34,422 nucleotides of DNA from Anaerolineae bacterium (GCA_016931785.1 JAFGED010000077.1:1-34422), one strand, 5' to 3'. Shown: positions 1 through 8,066, counted from the stretch's first letter. The notes: generated by a model not told the origin, from the sequence alone. A program made the numbers and translations.

Positions 1-728
1 GTGTTGGGGGTCAGGATCAGCGTGTTGCACTGCATCTCCTCCATCACCGCCATGCCGACCATCGTCTTGCCCGCGCCGCAGGGGAGCACGACCACGCCCG
101 ACCCGCCGTGGGCGGCGCCCCCGGCGTAGAACAGGTCGGCGGCCTCCCGCTGGTAGTCGCGCAGGGTGAAGGGCTGGTCCTGGCTGGTGATCTGCCGCAG
201 GTGTATCTCCAGCGCCTCGCCCTTGACGTATCCGATCAGGTCCTCGGCGGGGTAGCCGATGTTGACCAGCGCCTGCTTGCTGTGCCCGCGCCGGGCCGGG
301 TCCACCTGCAGGGTGAGCGCGTCGACGCGGGCCAGGATGTATGGCGTGAGCTGCTTGTGGCGCGCGATCTCGGCGACCAGGGCGGCGTCCTCGGACGAGA
401 GCACGACGTCGCCGTTGCGGCGGACCAGCTTCACCCGGCCGTAGCGGGAGACGTAATCCTCGATGTCGACGCGCACGTTGCTGGGGAGCGGGTACTTGCT
501 AAAGCGCTCCAGCCTTTCCAGGATCGCGTCGGCCGTCTGCCCGGTCGAAGCGGCGTTCCACAGCGATAGGGGCGTGATGCGGTAGGTGTGGATGTACTCC
601 GGGCTCTTTTCCAGTTCGGCAAAGCGCGCCAGCACGTCCCGCGCTTCCTGGTAGAGCGGGTTATCGACCTCCAGGAGGACGCTCTTGTCGCCCTGGACGA
701 TGATCGGGTTGTGGGGATTGTAGCTCAT
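1..728 (-). CDS. XPB/ERCC3-like DNA helicase, N-terminal part (runs off left edge)
   Basis: Reading the minus strand from ATG at 728 gives 242 open codons to the window edge. The protein starts MSYNPHNPIIVQGDKSV and has the bacterial XPB N-terminal pattern (LLEVDNPLYQEARD, ELEKSPEYIHTYRITPLSLWNA). The helicase domain then begins with FTLRDYQREAADLF and a Walker A motif, LPCGAGKTMVG, near residues 220-230. XPB proteins are superfamily 2 ATP-dependent DNA translocases linked to repair or transcription. The C-terminal helicase half lies outside the window. The gene has its own promoter with a palindrome over the -10 box. No strong Shine-Dalgarno precedes the ATG. Family call is firm; the cellular role in bacteria is not well settled. 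Confidence 0.9.
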   Translation of the reverse strand, partial: MSYNPHNPIIVQGDKSVLLEVDNPLYQEARDVLARFAELEKSPEYIHTYRITPLSLWNAASTGQTADAILERLERFSKYPLPSNVRVDIEDYVSRYGRVKLVRRNGDVVLSSEDAALVAEIARHKQLTPYILARVDALTLQVDPARRGHSKQALVNIGYPAEDLIGYVKGEALEIHLRQITSQDQPFTLRDYQREAADLFYAGGAAHGGSGVVVLPCGAGKTMVGMAVMEEMQCNTLILTPN

Positions 729-753
729 AGCGTACCGGGCATCCGAGTTTTCC

Positions 754-787
754 GCGCTATCATAGCGCAAAATCGGTTTGGTGGCAA
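754..787 (-). promoter_or_regulatory. Sigma-70-like promoter of the XPB gene with overlapping palindromic operator
   Basis: On the minus strand there is TTGCCA (782-787), a 17-base spacer and TATGAT (759-764), placing the start of transcription about 25 bases before the ATG at 728. The -10 box lies inside a perfect 15-base palindrome, GCGCTATCATAGCGC (754-768), which is well placed to be a repressor site. The promoter match is good; the operator role is inferred from position and symmetry. Confidence 0.6.
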
Positions 788-867
788 GTTGGTAGAGGCC
801 GGGGTATCCCGAGTTGCCTGGACGTGATGAGATTTCGGTGGGCGCTCAGGTGTGAGAGCAGGCCTTT

Positions 868-1044
868 CTAGCCCCGATCCGCTGTTTGACTGGGCGGTTG
901 TAGGCGGTCGAGCAACTGGTCGGAGAGGGCGGTAATAAAAGCCTGTAGTTCAGGGAGCGTCAGGGGTGGCGTGGTGGTGGGCAGGTGCTGGAAGTGGAGC
1001 ACCTGCTTATGTGTGCTCTTAGCTGTTTTTGTCTGCTCGTCCAT
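868..1044 (-). pseudogene. In-frame deletion remnant of an AbiEii-type two-gene module
   Basis: A 58-codon frame starts MDEQTKTAKSTHK and continues QVLHFQHLPTTTPPL, LPELQAFITALS and QLLDRLQPP. The first 12 or so codons match the start of the small partner gene at 3566-3862 (MNKQARTATNTH). The rest matches the last ~45 residues of the nucleotidyltransferase at 2878-3597. Nearly all of both genes is missing between these ends, yet the reading frame is kept across the joint near position 1008. The upstream promoter region is also shared with the intact copy. It is therefore a relic of a second copy that suffered an internal deletion. Expression as a short peptide is possible but unproven. Confidence 0.8.
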
Positions 1045-1055
1045 CTTTTGCCGTC

Positions 1056-1084
1056 ATCTTACTACGGGGAGTTGAACTCGGCAA
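1056..1084 (-). promoter_or_regulatory. Relic promoter of the deleted AbiEii-type copy
   Basis: TTGCCG (1079-1084), 17 bases and TAAGAT (1056-1061) on the minus strand. The same layout with the same spacer length stands before the intact copy at 3874-3902, so promoter and leader were duplicated along with the genes. Confidence 0.5.
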
Positions 1085-1451
1085 GCGAAAGCCCGGCGAG
1101 AGAATACTCGAGATTCGCCGGACGGTTGAGGCGGGTATTCCACTTTTTTCCTGCTTTCCCCCGCTTGCTCTGGCAGGAGAAATGTGCTAGGATAGGATTT
1201 GTCAAAGGTATCTACTCAGGCTGTTCGCCCTCGAACCCCCCACCTTCATCCTCTTTTTGTCGCGAAAGGCAACTGCGAAGCAGGGCTGAGTAGTTACTAC
1301 GGGCCCATAGTCTGGCTTGAGGCCAGGGCGAAAGGGTATGGGTGAGATGTGGTCAGCAGCGGGATCGACAGCGGGTTTAGTGATTGCAGGCGGTGTGCTT
1401 CGTCTTTGTGACGATGGCGCCGTCTTATTTTTGTCATAGGAGGGATGAATC
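1085..1451. other. Intergenic region before the propeller gene
   Basis: No credible gene is seen. Up to about 1140 it still weakly resembles the sequence beyond the promoter of the intact AbiEii-type locus (3903-3957), suggesting the old duplication extended this far. The rest holds a candidate plus-strand promoter (1165-1193) and a leader of about 250 bases for the gene at 1452. Confidence 0.5.
1165..1193 (+). promoter_or_regulatory. Candidate sigma-70-like promoter
   Basis: TTGCTC (1165-1170), a 17-base spacer and TAGGAT (1188-1193). It faces the gene at 1452 and would give a long untranslated leader. The match is moderate. Confidence 0.4.
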
Positions 1452-2765
1452 ATGAGGTTGAAATCGTTGCTACGACTCGAAACTTTGAAGCGCACGTGGT
1501 TTTTGGTGATTCTGTCGATAGGCGTGATCAATCTATCCTGCGTCTGCGGGCAGCTGGGATCTCCCGTCTACGAAGCGATAGCAGTGGGCGAGACCAATGA
1601 TCTCGTCGTCGATCCGGCGGGCACAGTCCACGTCCTGTACTCGTTCTATGCGCTGGCCAGGAGGGCGGATAGCGTGTACGGCGTCTATTATGCCCATCGA
1701 TCTGGAGACGGCGATTGGCAGACGGAGGCCCTGGAGACCCGGCGAGGTCACAATCAAGTCCACGCCTTCGGGATGGGGTCGGACGGCGCTCTGCGCGCCT
1801 TCTATGGCACGACCAGACACACGGAGTATGCCTGGAAGGAGACGGGCGGGGCGTGGGAAAAGGAGACGTTCCTTACCAACGGCTTCGTGGGCGACGTGGC
1901 CTTTGATGCTGATGGCGCGATGCACCTGGCCTACGTGCATTGGCTCACCGACACCTTTTTGTTCGACAACGTGCGTCCGCTCTATGCCTACAAGCCGGCG
2001 GACGGCGGCTTTCACTCCCGCGAGATCGAGATAGAGGGGCTCCGGGACGTGAACTATGGGCAGGTTTCGGACATTGCCGTCGATTCTAGCGGCAGGGCGC
2101 ACATGGTCTTTGACGTGCGCGCATTGGTGGTGCGCGAAATCGACTATTTACAGATAGCGGCAGATGATGGTGACATCACGCCCCGAGAGACGATAGCATC
2201 AGGCTGGTCCACAAACTGGCATCCCAGCCTTGCCATCGACGGTGACGATGGTCTGCACATGGCCTTCACAGGCTATTACACTACAGAGCCAGGGGAGGAA
2301 TACAAACCCAAGCTAAAGTACACGGTCTCTTACGACGGCGGCGCGACGTGGGCGGAGGAGATGCTGGTGGATGCGGAGGACGAGACCGGGCAGTCGCCCG
2401 AGCTCGCTATCGATGATGCAGGTGGACTGCACATCGCTTACCTGTCTCCAGAATCCTACGAGGTGAGGTACGCGTACAAAGCGCCGGGGGCCGAGAGCTG
2501 GTCTGTAGAGACGGTCGATTCCGACGTCCCGACGGATGTGGATGTCTCACTGGCCCTCGACGGGGAGGGCAATCCTTTCATCCTCTATTCCAAGGTCTCG
2601 CCCGACACCCCTGAGACACCCAAGGTGACCGACACGCCTTGGGCGCCCGATATGACCGACACACCCTGGACACCCGACTGGGCCGATTTTCTCGATTTGA
2701 AGCTGGCGCACCGCACCGGGGATGGGCGCTGGGTCGCAGAGACGATCCCCTCGCCGTTGCAATAG
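1452..2765 (+). CDS. Secreted beta-propeller-like protein of unknown function
   Basis: 437 residues. ATG at 1452 is preceded by a strong AGGAGGG. Residues ~15-33 form a hydrophobic export signal ending INLSCVCGQ, so the protein is probably exported. A lipoprotein is possible, but the residues before the cysteines are not a good lipobox. The body has at least six spaced copies of a pattern D-x-x-G-x-x-H-h-x-Y/F (VDPAGTVHVLYS, FDADGAMHLAYV, VDSSGRAHMVFD, IDGDDGLHMAFT, IDDAGGLHIAYL, LDGEGNPFILYS), typical of sialidase/BNR-like propeller blades. No sialidase active site was recognised. A proline-rich insertion with repeated TDTPW/TPKVTDTPWAP lies near residues 380-410. The gene stands alone on the plus strand. 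The fold is inferred; the ligand is unknown. Confidence 0.75.
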   Translation: MRLKSLLRLETLKRTWFLVILSIGVINLSCVCGQLGSPVYEAIAVGETNDLVVDPAGTVHVLYSFYALARRADSVYGVYYAHRSGDGDWQTEALETRRGHNQVHAFGMGSDGALRAFYGTTRHTEYAWKETGGAWEKETFLTNGFVGDVAFDADGAMHLAYVHWLTDTFLFDNVRPLYAYKPADGGFHSREIEIEGLRDVNYGQVSDIAVDSSGRAHMVFDVRALVVREIDYLQIAADDGDITPRETIASGWSTNWHPSLAIDGDDGLHMAFTGYYTTEPGEEYKPKLKYTVSYDGGATWAEEMLVDAEDETGQSPELAIDDAGGLHIAYLSPESYEVRYAYKAPGAESWSVETVDSDVPTDVDVSLALDGEGNPFILYSKVSPDTPETPKVTDTPWAPDMTDTPWTPDWADFLDLKLAHRTGDGRWVAETIPSPLQ

Positions 2766-2811
2766 AAAGGATCGGCACATGGATAAACGCTGATCCGCTA
2801 GGCGATTGAGT

Positions 2812-2836
2812 CGGGCATTCTAACATAGGGTGCCCG
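2812..2836 (+). terminator. Hairpin between convergent genes
   Basis: CGGGCA (2812-2817) pairs with TGCCCG (2831-2836) over a 13-base loop, followed by CTTTTCTT. It lies 47 bases after the propeller gene and beyond the end of the convergent nucleotidyltransferase gene. The stem is short. Confidence 0.4.
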
Positions 2837-2877
2837 CTTTTCTTGTGTGGCAAGGTGAGGAGATTGCCTGTTTTGCT

Positions 2878-3597
2878 TTACCCGGTTGCTTGCTCGGGTG
2901 GTTGCAGGCGGTCGAGCAACTGGTTGGAGAGGGCGGTGATAAAAGCTTGCAGTTCAGGGAGCGCCAGGGGGGGCGTGGTGGTGGGCAGGTGCTGGAAGTG
3001 GAGCACCTGTCGCAGAGCGCCGGCAAGGAAAAACGGCTGGAGTCCGAGGTCCTTTCCCTGGGCTTTTTCCAGCAGATCATCAAAGTTGTGGCCGGAATGT
3101 AGAATGAAGTACAGGTCCACGAAATCCTTGGGTTCGGTACGGCCGAGGATGGCCGTCAGTTTGTTAGCCCCGATGTTCTCTATGCTGTCCACGATGACCT
3201 CGCCGTATCTTTTGTGTTGGCCGTACTGCGGGCCAAAGTCGCGCACCAGGTCTATTTGCAGCGGTCGTGTGCCTTCGGGCTCAAGAAGGAATTGCCGGAA
3301 ATGCTCGGTCTCCCGCGCGCGACCAATACGGCACCCTAGATCGGAGGCCAATTGGGGGACCAGGACGGCGGCTTCGCGAAGGGCCAAGTCTCCCAGGGTG
3401 AATAGGTCCAGATCTATGCTCAGGCGATGGTGCAGGTAGTAGGCGGCCAAGGCGGTACCGCCGGTTAGGAAGAACATTTGCCCCGCATCAGTGGCGAAGA
3501 AGCTTGCAAGAAAGGATGCCTGCAATGGTGTGAGTGATGATTCAGGGGATTCCGGATGTCGTTCGTTAGCCGTCACTGGTCCACCTTTCGAGGGCAT
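2878..3597 (-). CDS. AbiEii/AbiGii-family nucleotidyltransferase (toxin-like)
   Basis: 239 residues. The segment FFLTGGTALAAYYLHHRLS followed by IDLDLF is the family signature: the GG of the nucleotidyltransferase P-loop-like motif and the D-x-D metal pair. Later come LQIDLVRDFG and NIGANKLTAILGRTEPKDFVDLY, also typical. Members of this family are toxins of type IV-like pairs (AbiE) or related nucleotidyltransferases. It follows the small gene at 3566-3862 and overlaps it, as usual for a co-translated pair. The start is open: ATG at 3597, or GTG at 3576, which has AAAGGTGG just ahead. A deleted second copy lies at 868-1044. The toxin role is by family, not shown here. Confidence 0.85.
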   Translation of the reverse strand: MPSKGGPVTANERHPESPESSLTPLQASFLASFFATDAGQMFFLTGGTALAAYYLHHRLSIDLDLFTLGDLALREAAVLVPQLASDLGCRIGRARETEHFRQFLLEPEGTRPLQIDLVRDFGPQYGQHKRYGEVIVDSIENIGANKLTAILGRTEPKDFVDLYFILHSGHNFDDLLEKAQGKDLGLQPFFLAGALRQVLHFQHLPTTTPPLALPELQAFITALSNQLLDRLQPPEQATG

Positions 3598-3862
3598 AGG
3601 CCCAAAGCTCCCGGTCCTGGGGCCGGCGAAACTGCAGGTGTTCTAGGTTCTCGCGGATGTCGGACAGCGTCAAATAACGCCAGATGTCGTCCCATTTGGC
3701 ATATTCCAAAATGCGCGTGATCACCCATGCCTTCTCCGTCGGGGTGCCTTGGCGCAAAATGCGGAGCACCTCTTCTTCGTCGATATCGTAATCCCAGAAG
3801 AAGTATGGGGGATTGCCTCTGGCGTTGTGTGTGTTCGTAGCTGTTCTTGCCTGCTTGTTCAT
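3566..3862 (-). CDS. Small partner (putative antitoxin) of the AbiEii-type nucleotidyltransferase
   Basis: 98 residues, starting MNKQARTATNTHNARGNPP. The core, YFFWDYDIDEEEVLRILRQG then EKAWVITRILEYAKWDDIW and LTLSDIRENLEHL, is the kind of small acidic/helical protein found just upstream of AbiEii-type enzymes. It overlaps the downstream gene. A sigma-70-like promoter ends only about a dozen bases from the ATG, so the mRNA would be almost leaderless (about 5 bases). The antitoxin role is inferred from pairing, size and order. Confidence 0.75.
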   Translation of the reverse strand: MNKQARTATNTHNARGNPPYFFWDYDIDEEEVLRILRQGTPTEKAWVITRILEYAKWDDIWRYLTLSDIRENLEHLQFRRPQDRELWAYALERWTSDG

Positions 3863-3873
3863 CTTTTGCCGTC

Positions 3874-3902
3874 ATTGTACTACGGGGAATTGAACTCGGC
3901 AA
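3874..3902 (-). promoter_or_regulatory. Sigma-70-like promoter of the AbiEii-type pair
   Basis: TTGCCG (3897-3902), a 17-base spacer and TACAAT (3874-3879) on the minus strand. The predicted transcription start is only ~5 bases before ATG at 3862. The same arrangement is conserved in the relic copy at 1056-1084. Confidence 0.65.
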
Positions 3903-3958
3903 GCGGAGGCTTGGACAAAAGCAGGCCAGGCCCGGCAGTGTTGTCGGGTATTTCATAG

Positions 3959-3989
3959 GAAGCTCCCTGGCGCAAGGCCGGGGAGCTTC
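3959..3989 (-). terminator. Hairpin at the end of the 1218-residue gene
   Basis: GAAGCTCCC (3959-3967) pairs with GGGAGCTTC (3981-3989), nine base pairs; the right arm includes part of the stop codon of the gene ending at 3988. No clear U-run follows, so it is only a candidate terminator. Confidence 0.4.
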
Positions 3990-6900
3990 ACGTCCTTGTC
4001 TCCTCCTTGATCGCATTCAGAATCACCGGCTTGTCCTCCAGGCCGTATGGCTTCTGGTCCCCCGCCGCCTCAAAGCGGTAGAATATCACGCCGGCCACCG
4101 GCCGCTCGTAGCGAAAGTAGTCGAGCGCCTCGCGCACCCACTCGGCGCTGTCCGGCGCCCAGCCGTGCGCGCCTTCGATCTGCCGCAGGTATTGCGGGTT
4201 CAGCTCTGTGACGTAAACCGGCAGCGCGTGGAACCGGCTCGGTACGACGGCCAGGCTCGTCTCCACCGTCCGCAGGTGCAGGTACTGCCACTTCAACGGA
4301 TCGTCCGAGAACCGCACCCTGGAGCATACCTCGCCGGGGTCGTTGGTCTGCGTCTTGGCGTGCAGGAACAGCGCGTCGGCCCCGGCGATGTGGTTCAGGA
4401 TGTAGAGCCACCAGTCGCGGTTGTTCGAGCCGGGGCCAAAGTACGGGTCCAGCGGCGGCGGGCCGAGTTTAGCGCGACCATCCACCCGCTGCCAGATCTC
4501 GTTGTAGATCTCGGTGACGTATCCCGGCGACAGCGCGAACTCGCCGTTGCCTCCGAACCCGGGCCACTCGCTGCGGTTGTTCGGCTCGTTGCCGACGTGG
4601 AAATACGCCACGCCCCTGGCCGCCAGGATCGTCTCCACGGCGGCATCGACGAACGCATCCCTATCCCGCGGCCGCGGCAGCGTCCCCGTGCCGCCGGCGT
4701 AGCCCCAGTTGAGGCGGGCGATGACGGTGATACCTGCATCCTGGAGGTGCGTGCAGTCGATGGGCGCCGGCTGGCGCTGCACCACGTGATGCACCAGGCA
4801 GCAGCCCGCCACACCCTGGCTGGCCATCCACTCGCCGCCTCTTTCGTCGTGCAGGCCGATGGAGACCGCGTGGGGTAGGGGGGTGGCCCCGTTGAGCTCG
4901 ACGTGAGCCGCCCTGATCCCGGCGTAGTCGGTGGCGGCCCTTTCTCTGCGCACGCCGTCCCACGTGTCGATGATGCGCAGGATGTCGCCCTCGACGTCCT
5001 CCAGGTAGACGAAATGGCCGCCGTCCGCCTGCCGGAGGATGATCTCCCACCCGGCGCGCAGCAGCCGCCTCAGCTCCCGCGCGGATCGCGGGGTGTTGTC
5101 CTTGACCTGGTCGTCAAAGATCGGGAACAGGGGGACGGCGCTCTCCCAGGCCAGCAGGTTGTCCTCAAAGTAGCCGGCGCGGGCGGCAGCCAGCAGCTTG
5201 TCGAGCGTCGGCGGCGTGACGTCGCGCTGGTAGACCCTGCGCAGGATCGTGGCCAGCCCGGTCAGAAAGCACCCGTAGCCGCCGATGGTCTCCCCGTCCT
5301 CGGGGTCGTCGGGCTGCTCGCCAAAGTCATAGTGCGCCCAGCGGGGGTCGCTCTGGCCCAGGGCGATGTCCGCATCCAGCACGGGCAGGAGCTTGAGCGC
5401 CATCTCCCACGGGCTCTGCGTCTCGAGCGCCGCATAATTGGCGTAGGGGTAGTGTGCGTCGTACCACGCTTTCAGCTCCCCGTTCCATTCTCCGGGGTTG
5501 ACCGCGACGATCTCCCGGTCCAGCGGGCCGACGCCGGCGTCGTCGGCCGAGTGCCCGATCGTCCACAACCGGTCGGAGGAGCCGATGGCGGCGGCCACGC
5601 GCCACTCGATCCGCTCGACGGCGTCCTCGATCTGCGGCAGGAGCACGTAGGTGCGTTTGTAGATCGCCTGCGGCCCAACGCCGATGGGCTTTTCAATCCT
5701 GGGCTTTTCAATCCTGTTGCGCGCCCAATGGGCATAGGATGAAGCGCTTGCAGGCGGCTGCTTTCTGACGCGCGCTGCCCGGATTCCGGCGTAATCAGCG
5801 GCATCCTTTTCCTTTCGCTCGCCATCCCATGCATCGATGACGTGCAGGGTGCTTCCTTTGACGCTTTCCAGGTAGGCGAAATGGCCGTTGCCCGCCTGCC
5901 CGAGGACGACCTCCCAGCCATCTCTGAGCAGTTGTTTCAGCTCCTGCGCGGAGCGCGGCTGCTCGTCTTGCGCGCTCTGCTCAAAGATGGGGAACTGGGA
6001 GATGGCGCTTTCCCACGCCAGGACGTCCCCCTCGCCGTAGGCGGCGCGGGCGGCCACCAGCAGTTTGTCGAGCGTCGGGGGCGTGACGTCGCGCCCGTAG
6101 GCCTTGCGCAGGACGATGGCCAGGTTCGTCAGCAGGCCCCCATAGTTGCCGATGGTCTCCTGCCCGGCGGGGTCGTCGGGCTCCTCGCCAAAGTCACAGT
6201 CGGCCCAGCGGGGATCGGTCTGCGCCAGGGCGATATCCCCCTCCAGTGCGGGCAGCAGCTTGACCGCCATCTCCCACGGGCTCTGCGTCTCGAGCGCCGC
6301 ATAATCGGCGCCCGGATAGTGTGCGTCGTACCACGCCTTGAGGTCGCGGTTCCACACTTCGGGGTTGACCGCGACGATCTCGCGCTCCTCCGGGCCCACG
6401 CCGGCGTCGTCGACCGAGTGGCCCACCGTCCGCAACTGGCCGGAGGAGCCGATGGCGGCGGCTACGCGCCATTCGATCCGCTCGACGGCGTCCTCGATCT
6501 GCGGCAGGAGCACGTAGGTGCGCGTGTACGCCTCCCTCGGCGGCATATAGCCCGAAGACCATTGTGCGCTGTAGCTCAATTCGAGCGGTCTTTTGGCGTC
6601 CGCCTTGATCTGTCCTGCCAGTTTCACGCCCAACTCGGCAGGCGTCGCGGCTACGATGGGCGCGTACTCGAGGCCTGGGTAGTTGGTTTCGAAAAAGCTC
6701 CGCAGGTCGCCGGGCCAGCGCTCGGGGTTGACCGCGATCACGCGCCGCACGTCCAGGTTGCCGATCCCGGCGTCGTCGGCGCTGCTGCCGACGGTGTAGC
6801 GCTTCTTGTCCCACGTGGCCTGGATCACCGCCCGCGTCCAGGCGGCGTCGGCGTCGGGGGGCAGCAGGACGTAGGTGCGCGCGTATTGGACGCGCGGCTC

Positions 6901-7644
6901 GCCCCTCGGGCCGGGCGGTTCGGGTGATGGTGGCTCGGGAGGAACTGCCGCGAGGGCCGCCTCGACCACCGGCACCTGGGCGTATACGTTGTAGATGTGC
7001 GCGCCTCGCCCCCACACGACGGTGTCGGCCAGCGGATTCGTGCCGCCGGTCGGGTCCAGGCCTGCGTAGAAGGTAAAGTTGCCGATGGCGTCGTTCAGCG
7101 GGTCGCCGTTCAGCGGCGGCGCGTTGCCCTCCAGGATGACCTGGGCGCCGCACCCCACGCCGACGGAGCAGCGGGCATCCCCGTAATGCGCGTACCCTTC
7201 GAAGTCTTGATTGCTCCAGGCGTGCGCCCAGGCGGTCAGGCGCAGCTTGCCCTCCGGTGTGAGGGTCAGCTCTACGTCGTCCCAGTGCGCGTCCGAGTTC
7301 CTGAACGCCCACAGGGTCCTGCTGCGCAAAAAGACGGTCACGATCTGCCCTTGTACCTCTACCTGCTGCAGGAAGCCTGCGTCGTGGCGGCGGCAGAAGG
7401 TGAACAGGCGCACCCCTTTCTCGCCGCTGTGGACGCGGCGGTCGCTCTTGACCTCGGTCACCTCCGGCTGGCTCCAATCCCCCGGCTCGTGCCGGAACCA
7501 CGTCAGCCAGTGGGGCGGCGTAAAGATGTTCTCCACGTTCTTCTCGTACGGCTTCCCGCCGGCGGGAAAGACCAGGCAGCGGTGGCTTTTAAGCTCGCCC
7601 CAGTCGGCCTCGAATCCGCCGTTCTTGACCAGTTTCTGTGGCAT
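3988..7644 (-). CDS. Mosaic protein: carbohydrate-binding-like N-terminus, three repeats, two C39-like domains, glycosidase-like C-terminus
   Basis: 1218 residues from ATG at 7644, with CAGGAG ahead. Residues 1-~225 begin MPQKLVKNGGFEADWG and look like a CBM-type jelly roll. A proline-rich linker follows (~235-250). A module starting R-T-Y-V-L-L-P occurs three times (about 253, 372 and 660). Two C39-like papain-fold domains sit at ~470-610 and ~757-900. The second keeps Cys792 (GGYGCFLTGL) and His877 (GGHFVYLE); the first has Gly503 where the cysteine should be (GNYGGLLTNL) but keeps His588. The last ~300 residues resemble a clan-A glycoside hydrolase TIM barrel, with Glu1020 (HVGNEPNN) as likely acid/base and Glu1147 (YVTELNPQY) as likely nucleophile. 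No signal peptide is seen, although such domains usually act outside the cell. Substrate unknown. Confidence 0.8.
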   Translation of the reverse strand: MPQKLVKNGGFEADWGELKSHRCLVFPAGGKPYEKNVENIFTPPHWLTWFRHEPGDWSQPEVTEVKSDRRVHSGEKGVRLFTFCRRHDAGFLQQVEVQGQIVTVFLRSRTLWAFRNSDAHWDDVELTLTPEGKLRLTAWAHAWSNQDFEGYAHYGDARCSVGVGCGAQVILEGNAPPLNGDPLNDAIGNFTFYAGLDPTGGTNPLADTVVWGRGAHIYNVYAQVPVVEAALAAVPPEPPSPEPPGPRGEPRVQYARTYVLLPPDADAAWTRAVIQATWDKKRYTVGSSADDAGIGNLDVRRVIAVNPERWPGDLRSFFETNYPGLEYAPIVAATPAELGVKLAGQIKADAKRPLELSYSAQWSSGYMPPREAYTRTYVLLPQIEDAVERIEWRVAAAIGSSGQLRTVGHSVDDAGVGPEEREIVAVNPEVWNRDLKAWYDAHYPGADYAALETQSPWEMAVKLLPALEGDIALAQTDPRWADCDFGEEPDDPAGQETIGNYGGLLTNLAIVLRKAYGRDVTPPTLDKLLVAARAAYGEGDVLAWESAISQFPIFEQSAQDEQPRSAQELKQLLRDGWEVVLGQAGNGHFAYLESVKGSTLHVIDAWDGERKEKDAADYAGIRAARVRKQPPASASSYAHWARNRIEKPRIEKPIGVGPQAIYKRTYVLLPQIEDAVERIEWRVAAAIGSSDRLWTIGHSADDAGVGPLDREIVAVNPGEWNGELKAWYDAHYPYANYAALETQSPWEMALKLLPVLDADIALGQSDPRWAHYDFGEQPDDPEDGETIGGYGCFLTGLATILRRVYQRDVTPPTLDKLLAAARAGYFEDNLLAWESAVPLFPIFDDQVKDNTPRSARELRRLLRAGWEIILRQADGGHFVYLEDVEGDILRIIDTWDGVRRERAATDYAGIRAAHVELNGATPLPHAVSIGLHDERGGEWMASQGVAGCCLVHHVVQRQPAPIDCTHLQDAGITVIARLNWGYAGGTGTLPRPRDRDAFVDAAVETILAARGVAYFHVGNEPNNRSEWPGFGGNGEFALSPGYVTEIYNEIWQRVDGRAKLGPPPLDPYFGPGSNNRDWWLYILNHIAGADALFLHAKTQTNDPGEVCSRVRFSDDPLKWQYLHLRTVETSLAVVPSRFHALPVYVTELNPQYLRQIEGAHGWAPDSAEWVREALDYFRYERPVAGVIFYRFEAAGDQKPYGLEDKPVILNAIKEETRT

Positions 7645-7737
7645 GGTTAACTCCTGAATTGGATAGGACGCAGATTTTCGCAGGTTACGCGCGCAGATGA
7701 CAAGATTTTTCCGTCTGATCTGTGAATGCTCGTGTCG

Positions 7738-7836
7738 TCATTACGCAGAGCCTCACAGAGGCACGCAGAGTTTTTTAGTTTATTCTCTGCGAAGCTCTGC
7801 CTGCCCTCTGCGTTTCTCTGTGTCTGAATTAGAAAC
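7738..7836. repeat. Interspersed imperfect palindromic repeat, copy 1
   Basis: A run of CGCAGAG/CTCTGCG words on both sides of a T-rich centre (GCAGAGTTTTTTAG) forms an imperfect palindrome. The same layout recurs at 30272-30359. Sequences of this kind are common between bacterial genes. A related stretch with CGCAGATTTTCGCAGG precedes it at ~7669-7720. Confidence 0.5.
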
Positions 7837-7871
7837 GTCACTGGGTGTGTTTGTTCTCTGGAGCTAAGCAA

Positions 7872-7951
7872 GCGTTCAAAAACAACTTGGGTGTTCTCTT
7901 CCGTTGTCCAGGGTGATTTCGCCCAAAAAGTGCGAACTTGTTTTTGAACGC
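7872..7951. repeat. 17-base inverted repeat
   Basis: GCGTTCAAAAACAACTT (7872-7888) and AACTTGTTTTTGAACGC (7935-7951) are inverted copies matching at 16 of 17 bases, 46 bases apart. They could be the ends of a tiny non-autonomous element or a large hairpin. No target duplication was recognised. Confidence 0.5.
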
Positions 7952-7990
7952 GGCCTAAGCTTGTGCTTCGCGTCCTTTCCAATTGGATCT

Positions 7991-8066
7991 CTCCCCCCCC
8001 AAAATCCCCCCCCACTGGGGGGGGGAGCCGAACCCCTCCCCCCAGCGGGGGGAGTTGGAGGGGGGA
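7991..8066. repeat. G/C-tract hairpins (possible terminator and G-quadruplex)
   Basis: C8 (8006-8013) faces G9 (8017-8025) across ACT, and CTCCCCCC (8036-8043) faces GGGGGGAG (8047-8054) across AGC. A further G6 lies at 8060-8065 and C8 at 7993-8000. Either strand carries several runs of G suitable for quadruplexes. The site follows the ftsZ-linked genes on the minus strand, where the first hairpin is followed by ATTTT, so it may terminate that unit. Confidence 0.55.

Noticed and set aside
1171-1189. Sigma-54 promoter before the propeller gene (CTGGCAGG then TGC)
   Set aside because: The GG to GC distance is 14, not 12 bases.
4903-6927. Plus-strand frames opposite the 1218-residue gene
   Set aside because: The two frames resemble each other only because they mirror its duplicated domains.
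7738-7836. Rho-independent terminator only
   Set aside because: The layout recurs at 30272-30359 in another context, so an interspersed repeat explains it better.
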